NCBI GenBank assembly: GCA_964370235.1
Contig: CAYJIL010000050.1
Coordinates: forward strand, 1-17,014
Length of the DNA: 17,014 bases
Reading direction: 5' to 3'
DNA from: CAYJIL01 sp964370235
Lineage (GTDB): Bacteria; Bacteroidota; Bacteroidia; Bacteroidales; Rikenellaceae
Shown here: positions 6,979 through 14,610 of the stretch, piece after piece
Layout: each line of letters opens with the position of its first letter
How positions within the stretch are numbered: the stretch's first letter is position 1
Notes under the pieces: generated by a model
Database searches by the model: none
Told to the model about the DNA's origin: nothing
The model's input: only the letters and a program-made list of their open reading frames with translations
Position numbers and translations under genes: made by a program

Positions 6979-8844
6979 TTATTCCAGTTCGCTAAGTTCT
7001 AGCCACTCCATACTCATTTCATCGAGGCTATCGGACAATATGCCATAACGCTCGCTCAGCGCTGTTAACTCCTCGCCACTAAGGCTACCCGATGCTAGCG
7101 CACTCTCAAGCTCTGCTTTCTCGGTTTCGCCTTGCTCGATAAGGGTTTCGAGTTCGGCAAATCTCATTTTTTGCTTATAAGATAGCTTCACTTTTTTCTC
7201 TCGTTCGGGGCGAGTGTTCTTTTCGGCAGCTGGCTTGGCTTGCTGTTTTTGGCTACGCTCGTTTTGCTCGCAATTTAGGCGATAGTCGGTATAGTTGCCT
7301 GCAAAAGAGCTAATCTTACCTTCGCCCTCGAATATTAGCAAACCATCTACACACTTGTCCATAAAATATCTATCGTGCGAAATTACAATCACACAACCAG
7401 CAAAATTCTCTAAATACTCCTCAAGCACATTTAGCGTAACAATATCCAAATCGTTGGTTGGCTCGTCTAGCACCAAAAAGTTGGGATTGCGCATAAGCAC
7501 CGTAACCAAATATAGCCTACGGCGCTCGCCACCCGATAGCTTACCCACTAGCGTTTGTTGTGCAGCAGGTGCAAACAAGAATGTGGTAAGTAGCTGAGAA
7601 GCTGTAATGGTAGAACCATTGCCCATAGTAACAACCTCGGCAATATCTGTTATAATATCAATTACCTTTTTTGTGGTGTCAAAACCATCGGGAGTTTGTC
7701 GGTAATATCCAAAATTAACGCTTTCGCCAATTTCGAGATTTCCGCTATCAAACTCCATATTCCCCGTTATAATGTTGACAAAGGTGCTTTTGCCCGTGCC
7801 ATTTTCGCCTACTATGCCTAGTTTTTGGTAACGAGAAAAGGTATAAGAAAAATTATCGAGTATAACTTTGTCGCCAAAGCTCTTGTTAATGTTTTCGGCC
7901 TTGAAAATCTTGGTGCCTAGTCGTGATGCCTTAACACCAATCTCTAGCTTTGCCGTTGAGGTTGACTTGAATGCTCTGTCTTTTATATCCTCAAAAGCAT
8001 CGACCCTATACTTTGCCTTTGTTCCACGTGCTTGTGGCATGCGACGTATCCACTCAAGCTCTCTTTTATATAGGTTGCGAGCCTTCATCACATCTTTGTC
8101 GGCAAGTGTTATGCGGTCGTCTCTTTTTTGTATATAATCGCTATAACCACCCTCATAAAAATATAACTTTTTGCCATCTAGCTCATATATGTTGGTAGTA
8201 ACATTTTCGAGAAAATATCTGTCGTGTGTTACCATAAATATGCTCTTGCCACAGCTACGCAAATACTCCTCTAGCCACGCAGCCATCCTAAGATCGAGGT
8301 GGTTGGTTGGCTCGTCCAAAATTAAAACTTGGTAGTCGTCAATTAGCGTTATGGCTAGCGATAGGCGCTTGCGCTGCCCACCCGATAGAGTAGCAACTTT
8401 TTGTGTTAGATCATTGATTCCTAGCTTTGAGAGAATAGCTTCGCCACGCTGTTGTAGCTCCCAGCCCCCTGCGTGCTCTACCGCCTCTATTGCTTTGTGT
8501 AGAGCTTTGTCGTCGCCACTATCAAGGGCAGCATGATATGCTCTCAGTGACTTTGCAGCCTCGCTATCGCTATGGTATATAGCCTCTAGCAAGGTACACT
8601 CTTGGGGCAAGTTTGGCTGCTGTGGTAGGTAGCCAATGCTCACTCCCGAACGGTGGGTAATGGTTCCGCTATCGGCACTATCTGCCCCTGCTACTATGTT
8701 TAGGAGTGTGGTTTTGCCTGCTCCGTTTGGTGCAATTAGCGCAACTCTTTCGCCTTGGTTAATTACGAACGATATGTTGTCGAACATTAGTTGTTCGCCA
8801 TATGATTTTGATAGATTCTCTATTGTTATATATGGAACTGCCAT
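6979..8844 (-). CDS. uup: ABC-F family ATPase, Uup type
   Basis: The 621-residue soluble protein has two ABC domains and no membrane segment. ABC-F proteins act on ribosomes; Uup is also linked to precise excision of transposons and branched DNA structures. Domain 1 has a Walker A of form APNGAGKT (38-45), signature LSGGQ (153-157) and Walker B with Glu178. The linker contains RRMPQARGTKAKY, a Uup hallmark. Domain 2 has GENGTGKS (346-353), LSGGE (436-440) and Glu461. The charged C-terminus (about 550-621) is the DNA-binding coiled coil seen in Uup. Oddity: the first Walker A residue is Ala38 rather than Gly. The ATG overlaps the channel stop by one base (TAATG), so it is the middle gene of a three-gene operon. 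Confidence 0.93.
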   Translation of the reverse strand: MAVPYITIENLSKSYGEQLMFDNISFVINQGERVALIAPNGAGKTTLLNIVAGADSADSGTITHRSGVSIGYLPQQPNLPQECTLLEAIYHSDSEAAKSLRAYHAALDSGDDKALHKAIEAVEHAGGWELQQRGEAILSKLGINDLTQKVATLSGGQRKRLSLAITLIDDYQVLILDEPTNHLDLRMAAWLEEYLRSCGKSIFMVTHDRYFLENVTTNIYELDGKKLYFYEGGYSDYIQKRDDRITLADKDVMKARNLYKRELEWIRRMPQARGTKAKYRVDAFEDIKDRAFKSTSTAKLEIGVKASRLGTKIFKAENINKSFGDKVILDNFSYTFSRYQKLGIVGENGTGKSTFVNIITGNMEFDSGNLEIGESVNFGYYRQTPDGFDTTKKVIDIITDIAEVVTMGNGSTITASQLLTTFLFAPAAQQTLVGKLSGGERRRLYLVTVLMRNPNFLVLDEPTNDLDIVTLNVLEEYLENFAGCVIVISHDRYFMDKCVDGLLIFEGEGKISSFAGNYTDYRLNCEQNERSQKQQAKPAAEKNTRPEREKKVKLSYKQKMRFAELETLIEQGETEKAELESALASGSLSGEELTALSERYGILSDSLDEMSMEWLELSELE

Positions 8845-10097
8845 TATTGTTTGTTTTCGATTTGAATATTAGAACCACTACGCTGGAATAATCTCAGCCC
8901 AAAGAGAAGTGCTGCCGCCACCAAATGTTCGTTAATTGTTGCCACAATGTGCTCGTAGTCTTTGAATCCACGCACCTTTGTAAATGCATATATCTGTATC
9001 ATTACACCTGTGCCCGAGGTAACCGATGAGGGAAGATAGCGCACAAGGTGTGTGAGAGAGTTATTAATGTTTGGGTTGTTTACTATGTAGTGTTCGACAT
9101 AGCTGCGATAGAGTGCAAGGTTTGTGAGCGAACCTATATCGAATGGCTCACCTTGAGCATCTTTGAGTGTGTCGACAATATCTTTTGTGACATGGTGGCT
9201 ACGCAGGTTTTGCCATATGTTCTCGTCCATAAAGCAAATCGAGCCATGATCTATCGACAAGGGAAGCAAAAAACGGCGGCCAGCACCTTGCTCCATTGTT
9301 CGCCAGTTGATGTATGATTCAGACACCATTGCATAAATTGGTATCATTGTCATGGTGTTATTCCAGTTGCGCACTTTTACAGTGGTTACGTTAATATCTA
9401 CCACTGTACCATCGGCTCCACGCCCGCTCATCTCTATCCAGTCGCCTAGTCGCACCATATCTTGTGCCGATAGTTGAATTGAGGCAATAAAACCAAGTAT
9501 TGTATCCTTAAAGACCAGAGTAATGATGGCTGCCGAAGTGGCAAGTGCCATTAGAATTTTGTAAATCGAAACACCTAGTAGTGCCGATAGTGCAAGCAAA
9601 ATTGCAACAATGGTAATACCAATTTTAAGCGATTGAATATACCCTTTTATGCTCTTTTCTTTTGCCTGCTCGGTTGTTTGATAAATGTCGTGCGCTGCCG
9701 AAATGAAAGCAAATAGCGATTTTACAACAAAAAGTATAACAAAACAACTACCTATTTTCTCGGTAATCGAAAGTAGCGATTCGCTGTAACCCATAAAGAG
9801 CATATCTATTAGGGCTATTGTCAAAATAGATATAATGGTGCGAAATAGGTGTGTAAAGAAATTGCGCTCTACTAACACATCGTCCCACTGGCTCTTTGTT
9901 TTTGAAATAACTCCGTACAAGGCTCTTACGATAATTTTTGAGGTGATGATATCGATAATCTTTATCACTACCACTAGCCCCACAATGGCAGCCACAAACG
10001 TAATTGCGTTTGCATAACCATAGCTAAGCCCACGCTCCAAAAGTTCCTCTTGTAGGTTGCCTAATAGCCAAAATTTTTGAGTTGCTGTATCTGTCAT
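8844..10097 (-). CDS. ybdG: YbdG-type mechanosensitive ion channel (MscS superfamily)
   Basis: The 417-residue inner-membrane protein resembles E. coli YbdG (415 residues), a miniconductance channel that opens on membrane tension during osmotic downshift. About five hydrophobic helices span roughly residues 30-215. The last of these leads into FKDTILGF and IQLSAQDM, the MscS pore-lining helix and start of the beta domain. LGDWIEM, TTVKVRNWNN and INWRTM match YbdG-subfamily positions. The C-terminal third is the cytoplasmic cage. The ATG at 10097 was chosen; an ATG at 10115 is almost at the predicted transcription start, and a TTG at 10127 lies inside the -7 element. It is first in the operon with uup and the glycosyltransferase. 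Confidence 0.9.
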   Translation of the reverse strand: MTDTATQKFWLLGNLQEELLERGLSYGYANAITFVAAIVGLVVVIKIIDIITSKIIVRALYGVISKTKSQWDDVLVERNFFTHLFRTIISILTIALIDMLFMGYSESLLSITEKIGSCFVILFVVKSLFAFISAAHDIYQTTEQAKEKSIKGYIQSLKIGITIVAILLALSALLGVSIYKILMALATSAAIITLVFKDTILGFIASIQLSAQDMVRLGDWIEMSGRGADGTVVDINVTTVKVRNWNNTMTMIPIYAMVSESYINWRTMEQGAGRRFLLPLSIDHGSICFMDENIWQNLRSHHVTKDIVDTLKDAQGEPFDIGSLTNLALYRSYVEHYIVNNPNINNSLTHLVRYLPSSVTSGTGVMIQIYAFTKVRGFKDYEHIVATINEHLVAAALLFGLRLFQRSGSNIQIENKQ

Positions 10098-10124
10098 ATT
10101 GTTTTTTTTAAACATAAAGAACTG

Positions 10125-10132
10125 CAAAGATA
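10125..10132 (-). promoter_or_regulatory. -7 element of the channel-uup-glycosyltransferase operon
   Basis: The minus strand reads TATCTTTG, matching TAnnTTTG, 27 nt before the chosen channel ATG. No good -33 box lies 19-21 nt upstream. It abuts the divergent secDF promoter, so the two initiation regions overlap. Confidence 0.5.
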
Positions 10133-10162
10133 TTGCAAAAGGAATTAAAAAAGCTATATTTG
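10133..10162 (+). promoter_or_regulatory. Promoter of secDF
   Basis: TTG at 10133-10135, a 19-nt spacer and TATATTTG at 10155-10162 match the Bacteroidota promoter consensus. The predicted start near 10167 gives a leader of about 160 nt before secDF. Within the leader only tiny frames of 3-5 codons and a weak 6-bp pairing (TAGGCA 10202-10207 with TGCCTA 10251-10256) were seen. No known riboswitch was recognised. Confidence 0.65.
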
Positions 10163-10329
10163 CAGGTCAAAAGAGTCGATTTTAATCAAAAAATGTTGTT
10201 ATAGGCAAATTTATATGATTGGCTTTTTGTGAAAGTGAACACCCATTTACTGCCTAAACCATTTGGTAGCTAGATGCTTAACTAAATATTGGATGAATAA
10301 ATTTTAAATTTTAAATAAACTAAAACACA

Positions 10330-13281
10330 ATGCAAAACAAAGGTGCTATTAAATTCTTAGCCGTTATGTTGGCGTTAGCTTGTCTTTACCAGCTATCGTT
10401 TACATTTGTGACTAGCCATATCGAGAATAAGGCTCGTCAAGCCGCTGGCGGTGATGCTCAAAAAGAGCAGGCATATCTTGACTCTATGAAGATGCAAGAT
10501 GTATATAATCTTGGATTTGTGAGCTACACCTACAGTGAGTGTAAGAACAAGGAGATAAACCTTGGTCTTGACCTTAAAGGTGGTATGAACGTAATGCTAG
10601 AGATCTCGGTAGAGGATGTTCTTCGTGCTCTATCTAACGAGTCTAAAGACGCAGCGTTCAACGAAGCTCTAAAAGAGGCTAGAGCAGCTCAATCTACTTC
10701 GGGTGGCGACTTCATTTCTCTATTCGAGAATGCTTATAACGATGTCGCTCCAAATGGTAAGCTAAGCCAAATCTTTGCAACTTATGAGCTAAAAGAGGTT
10801 GTTAATGCTAGCATGACTAACCAAGAGATCATTCAGATCCTTAGAGACCAAACAGACATTGCTATCGCAAACTCTTATAACGTACTAAGAAATCGTATCG
10901 ACCGTTTTGGTGTAACTCAGCCTAACATTCAGCGTCTTGAGAACTCGGGCCGTATCCTTGTTGAGCTACCGGGTGTAAAAGAGCCAGAGCGTGTACGTAA
11001 GCTACTTCAAGGTACAGCATCTTTGGAATTTTGGGCTACTTATAGCAATAGCGAAATTTTCCCACTACTTCAGAGCATCAACACTCGTCTAGCACAAAAC
11101 GTACAAGACGAAGAGGTTGTTGAGCAAGAGCTAGCAGATACAACTGCTGGTCAGCTACTAGATATCGATTCTACTGCACTTAACACAGCAGATATGGCTA
11201 AGCAGTTCCCTCTGTTTAGCAAACTACAGCCAATCATCGACCCAGCATCGGGTTATGTAGGCGAAGGCTCGGTTGTTGGTCACGCTATGGCTGCCGACAC
11301 AGCAGCAGTTAATACAATGCTTGCACAGCCTGCTATTAAGAGCATGCTACCTCGTGATCTACGTCTACTTTGGGGTGTTAAATCTATCTCTCCAGAGAGC
11401 TCGGTATATGAGCTATATGCAATCAAAGCTAACACTCGTGATGGCAAAGCACCTCTTGATGGTGGTTCGGTAATTGAGGCTCGTCCAGAGTATAGCCAAA
11501 ATGGTGGTGCTGCTGCAGAGGTTTCTATGGTAATGAACCCAACAGGTGCTCGTGCTTGGGCTAAGCTAACGGGCGAGAATATTGGTAAGAGCATTGCTAT
11601 CGTTCTTGACGATTATGTTTACTCTGCTCCACGTGTTAATGGCGAAATTACTGGTGGCCGTTCTAGCATCACTGGTGACTTCACAATTACAGAGGCAACT
11701 GACCTTTCAAACGTTCTTAAGTCGGGTAAGCTACCTGCTCCAGCACGTATCATTCAAGAGGCAGTAGTTGGTCCATCACTTGGTCAAGAGTCTATCGACA
11801 GCGGTATGTCTTCTTTTGTGCTTGCATTTGTGCTAGTACTTATATACATGATTTTCTACTACTCAACAGCGGGTCTAGTAGCTAACATCGCACTTCTTTC
11901 AAACTTGTTCTTCTTGTTTGGTGTTCTTGCATCGTTTGGTGCGGTTCTAACACTTCCGGGTATTGCAGGTATCGTACTTACTATGGGTATGGCGGTAGAT
12001 GCTAACGTAATCATCTATGAGCGTATCAAAGAAGAGATTCGTCTAAACAAAGGCATTAGCCAATCGCTAAAAGATGGTTTCAAGAATGCATATTCTGCTA
12101 TCATCGACGGTAATGCTACAACACTTATTACAGGTATCGTTCTGTTTGTGTTTGGTAGTGGTCCGGTTCAAGGTTTTGCAACAACACTTATTATTGGTAT
12201 TGTAACTTCGATGTTCTGTGCTATCTTCATTACTCGCCTTATCTTTATTGCGATGATCGACAGAAAGATTGATGTTAAGTTCTCTAACAAAATGACTGAG
12301 AATGTTCTTGCAAAAGCAAACTTCGACTTTGTTGGTATTCGTAAAAAGACTTATGTTGCTTCGGCAATCCTACTAGTTGTAACAGTTGGTTCACTTGCTA
12401 TGCGTGGTCTTAGCTACGGTGTAGACTTCTCGGGTGGTCGTGCTTATGTTGTTCGTTTCGATGGCGATGTTGATGCACAAAAAGTGCGTACAGCTCTTGC
12501 TTCGGAGTTTAACGATGCACTAGAGGTAAAAGAGTATGGTAGCGACGATCAAAACCAAATGCGTATTGTTACTCAATACAAATTTGATGACGAGGGCGAT
12601 AATGTAACTTCAGAAATCAACACTATGCTTTATAACGCTCTTGCTCCACTTTACACAGTAGAGATTAGCGAGAACGACTTCCTTACAAACAATAACCCTT
12701 ATGGTGTTATTTCGGCAGATAAGGTTGGTCCTAGCGTAGCACACGACATTAAGGTTAACGCATTCCTTGCAGTACTAATTGCGCTAGCGTTTATTGGTAT
12801 CTACATCGTTATTCGTTTCCGCAAGTGGCAGTGGGCAGCAGGTGGTGTTGCATCACTTCTTCACGATGCAATTCTTACGATTGGTATCTTCTCTGTTCTA
12901 TGGGGTGTTCTACCATTTACACTTGATGTTGACCAAGCGTTCATTGCTGCAATTCTAACAATCATTGGTTACTCTATCAACGATACAGTGGTTATCTTCG
13001 ACCGTATTCGTGAGTACCAAATGCTATATCCAAAGCGTGATATCAAATCAAATATCAATGCTGCGATTAACTCTACACTAGCACGTACAATCAACACAGC
13101 AGGTACAACATTTGTGGTACTTCTTGCGATCTTCATCTTTGGTGGTGAGGTTATCCGTGGATTTGTATTTGCACTTATGTTTGGTGTGGTAATTGGTACA
13201 TTCTCTTCGGTATTCGTTGCAACTCCAGTTGCTTACGACTTTATGAGAAGAGAGAATAAGAAAAACAAAATAACAGAGTAA
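10330..13281 (+). CDS. secDF: SecDF, fused protein-export membrane subunit SecD-SecF
   Basis: The 983-residue protein is a natural SecD-SecF fusion, the normal form in Bacteroidota. It works with SecYEG, using proton flow to pull exported proteins across the inner membrane. The SecD half has a first helix (about 6-26), GLDLKGGM (79-86) at the start of the periplasmic head, and helices from about residue 493. Its MGMAVDANVIIYE motif carries the proton-path Asp557. The SecF half begins about residue 674, with GVDFSGGR near 697-704 and IIGYSINDTVVIFDR holding Asp885. The gene strongly prefers GGT, CGT and AAC codons compared with neighbours, in line with high expression. It is a single gene with its own promoter and terminator. 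Confidence 0.98.
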   Translation: MQNKGAIKFLAVMLALACLYQLSFTFVTSHIENKARQAAGGDAQKEQAYLDSMKMQDVYNLGFVSYTYSECKNKEINLGLDLKGGMNVMLEISVEDVLRALSNESKDAAFNEALKEARAAQSTSGGDFISLFENAYNDVAPNGKLSQIFATYELKEVVNASMTNQEIIQILRDQTDIAIANSYNVLRNRIDRFGVTQPNIQRLENSGRILVELPGVKEPERVRKLLQGTASLEFWATYSNSEIFPLLQSINTRLAQNVQDEEVVEQELADTTAGQLLDIDSTALNTADMAKQFPLFSKLQPIIDPASGYVGEGSVVGHAMAADTAAVNTMLAQPAIKSMLPRDLRLLWGVKSISPESSVYELYAIKANTRDGKAPLDGGSVIEARPEYSQNGGAAAEVSMVMNPTGARAWAKLTGENIGKSIAIVLDDYVYSAPRVNGEITGGRSSITGDFTITEATDLSNVLKSGKLPAPARIIQEAVVGPSLGQESIDSGMSSFVLAFVLVLIYMIFYYSTAGLVANIALLSNLFFLFGVLASFGAVLTLPGIAGIVLTMGMAVDANVIIYERIKEEIRLNKGISQSLKDGFKNAYSAIIDGNATTLITGIVLFVFGSGPVQGFATTLIIGIVTSMFCAIFITRLIFIAMIDRKIDVKFSNKMTENVLAKANFDFVGIRKKTYVASAILLVVTVGSLAMRGLSYGVDFSGGRAYVVRFDGDVDAQKVRTALASEFNDALEVKEYGSDDQNQMRIVTQYKFDDEGDNVTSEINTMLYNALAPLYTVEISENDFLTNNNPYGVISADKVGPSVAHDIKVNAFLAVLIALAFIGIYIVIRFRKWQWAAGGVASLLHDAILTIGIFSVLWGVLPFTLDVDQAFIAAILTIIGYSINDTVVIFDRIREYQMLYPKRDIKSNINAAINSTLARTINTAGTTFVVLLAIFIFGGEVIRGFVFALMFGVVIGTFSSVFVATPVAYDFMRRENKKNKITE

Positions 13282-13304
13282 TCATACTCTATTATTATAC
13301 TGCT

Positions 13305-13343
13305 AAGAGGTTGTCTTGTTAATTCAAGACAACCTCTTTTTTT
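13305..13343 (+). terminator. Intrinsic terminator of secDF
   Basis: A perfect 14-bp stem (13305-13318 with 13325-13338) with a 6-nt loop TTAATT runs into seven T residues (13337-13343). It begins 23 nt past the secDF stop and cleanly separates secDF from the LacI operon. Confidence 0.95.
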
Positions 13344-13452
13344 GTTAGTGCTAGTGGTGTGTGGGTTGTGTGCCAAGATTGCTATATGGCAGTGTTTTTA
13401 ATGTTTTGGTAATAAATTTTATATAAAATCATTCTATTTGTAGCTATTAGTA

Positions 13453-13483
13453 TTGGTAAATCGATTAACTATTTATATATTTG
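13453..13483 (+). promoter_or_regulatory. Promoter of the lacI-GH172-propeller operon
   Basis: TTG at 13453-13455, a 20-nt spacer and TATATTTG at 13476-13483 match the Bacteroidota consensus. The predicted start near 13489 falls at the edge of the second palindromic operator. The leader before the regulator ATG would be about 79 nt. From the terminator end (13343) to 13452 nothing else was recognised. Confidence 0.7.
13456..13469 (+). promoter_or_regulatory. Operator O1 for the LacI-family regulator
   Basis: GTAAATCGATTAAC is a 14-nt CG-centred palindrome with one mismatch from perfect symmetry and one mismatch from the second site. It lies in the spacer between the -33 and -7 elements. CG-centred palindromes are the usual target of LacI-family proteins, whose hinge-helix leucine wedges into the central CpG step. 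Confidence 0.75.
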
Positions 13484-13488
13484 CATGA

Positions 13489-13502
13489 GTTAATCGATTA
13501 AC
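13489..13502 (+). promoter_or_regulatory. Operator O2 for the LacI-family regulator
   Basis: GTTAATCGATTAAC is a perfect 14-nt palindrome centred on CG, starting 6 nt after the -7 element and covering the predicted transcription start. Its centre is 33 bp from O1, about three helical turns, so both sites face the same side of the DNA. Confidence 0.8.
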
Positions 13503-13567
13503 TTGTTTGTGTAAGCTATGCTGCATGCTTGTTATGTGTTAACGTTTAATCTAACAAACTACCAAAC

Positions 13568-14569
13568 ATGCAAAAGGTTAAGATAAAAGATATTGCTGCG
13601 GCAGTTGGTGTGTCGAGTGCTACTGTCTCGATAGTGCTATCGGGCAAAGGTGCGCCGGGCAGGGTGAGCGCACTGGTCGCACAAAAGATAAACGATACGG
13701 CTCGTCAAATGGGCTATCAGCCCAATATGCTTGCAAAGAGTTTAAAAAGTGGTCGTTCACAAATAGTGGGCTTGGCAGTGGCAGATATTACCAATCCCTT
13801 TTTTGGTGCGTTGGCCTACCACATCCAAAACCACATGGCAGAGCACAATTATAGAGTAATAATTGTAAATACCGATGAGGCTACCGACAAGCTGTCACAA
13901 GTTGTTTCAGACCTAATCACTCGTCAAGTCGATGGTCTTTTTATTGTACCTACTCAGCAGAGCCAAGCCGTAATTAGGCAGTGTGCTCAAAGCAAAATAC
14001 CTTTGGTCTTGCTCGATAGATACTTTCCCGATATTGCTACTAGCAGCGTGTCCTCGGATGGTTATACTGCAACATTTAACGCTACCAATCATCTCATATC
14101 AAAAGGGCTTGAGTACATAGTTTTTATTAGTTATAGTAGCGAGCTTGTGCAAATACAACAGCGCATAAAAGGTTACAAGGATGCAATGACACAGCATGGG
14201 CTTTTTAAAGAATCGATGGTATATGTGTTAGATACTGCTAATCTAGCTAGCGAATGTCGTAGAGTTTTTGGTACTATGATAGACAATCAATCGTTGTGCC
14301 AAGGCATAGTCACGGCATCGAATAGCGTATCAAAATGTGTTATAACCGAGCTTTTGAGCCATGGAATTAATATTGGTCGAGATATTCAGATGGTGAGTTT
14401 CGATAGGAGCGACTATTTTGATGTCTTGCCCCATTCCCAAATTTCGTATATAGAGCAACCAATACAGCAGATAGCACAGGTGGCAGCAAGCGAAATTCTA
14501 AAGCAAATTGAGGGTAATTCACAACAACCCCAATGTTACTTGCTAGAGTGTTCACAAGTGTTTATATAG
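13568..14569 (+). CDS. LacI-family transcriptional regulator
   Basis: The 333-residue protein has the LacI layout. The helix-turn-helix spans residues 5-27 (KIKDIAAAVGVSSATVS), and the hinge helix lies around 52-62 (PNMLAKSLKSGRS) with Leu59 as the expected CpG-intercalating residue. A type-1 periplasmic-binding-like sugar-sensing core runs from about 66 to the end (IVGLAVADITNPFFG, then LLDRYFP and VSFDRSD). It most likely represses its own operon through the two CG-centred operators just upstream and releases on binding a sugar from the downstream pathway. The GH172 gene follows 41 nt after its stop with no terminator. The effector cannot be read from sequence. Confidence 0.95.
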   Translation: MQKVKIKDIAAAVGVSSATVSIVLSGKGAPGRVSALVAQKINDTARQMGYQPNMLAKSLKSGRSQIVGLAVADITNPFFGALAYHIQNHMAEHNYRVIIVNTDEATDKLSQVVSDLITRQVDGLFIVPTQQSQAVIRQCAQSKIPLVLLDRYFPDIATSSVSSDGYTATFNATNHLISKGLEYIVFISYSSELVQIQQRIKGYKDAMTQHGLFKESMVYVLDTANLASECRRVFGTMIDNQSLCQGIVTASNSVSKCVITELLSHGINIGRDIQMVSFDRSDYFDVLPHSQISYIEQPIQQIAQVAASEILKQIEGNSQQPQCYLLECSQVFI

Positions 14570-14610
14570 TGTTAAATTAATATTAGCTAACCAAAATAAA
14601 TAATGTAATT

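Noticed and set aside
10098..10127. Upstream TTG (10127) or ATG (10115) starts for the mechanosensitive channel
   Set aside because: The TTG lies in the -7 element and the ATG is almost at the predicted transcription start; 417 residues from 10097 matches YbdG length.
11280..11594. 104-codon open frame on the minus strand inside secDF
   Set aside because: It is a shadow of the strongly conserved secDF frame with no domain resemblance.
13538..13551. Possible third LacI operator (GTTAACGTTTAATC) in the regulator leader
   Set aside because: It is CG-centred, but its core is AACGTT rather than ATCGAT and the symmetry is poor; 48 bp from O2. Not enough to call.
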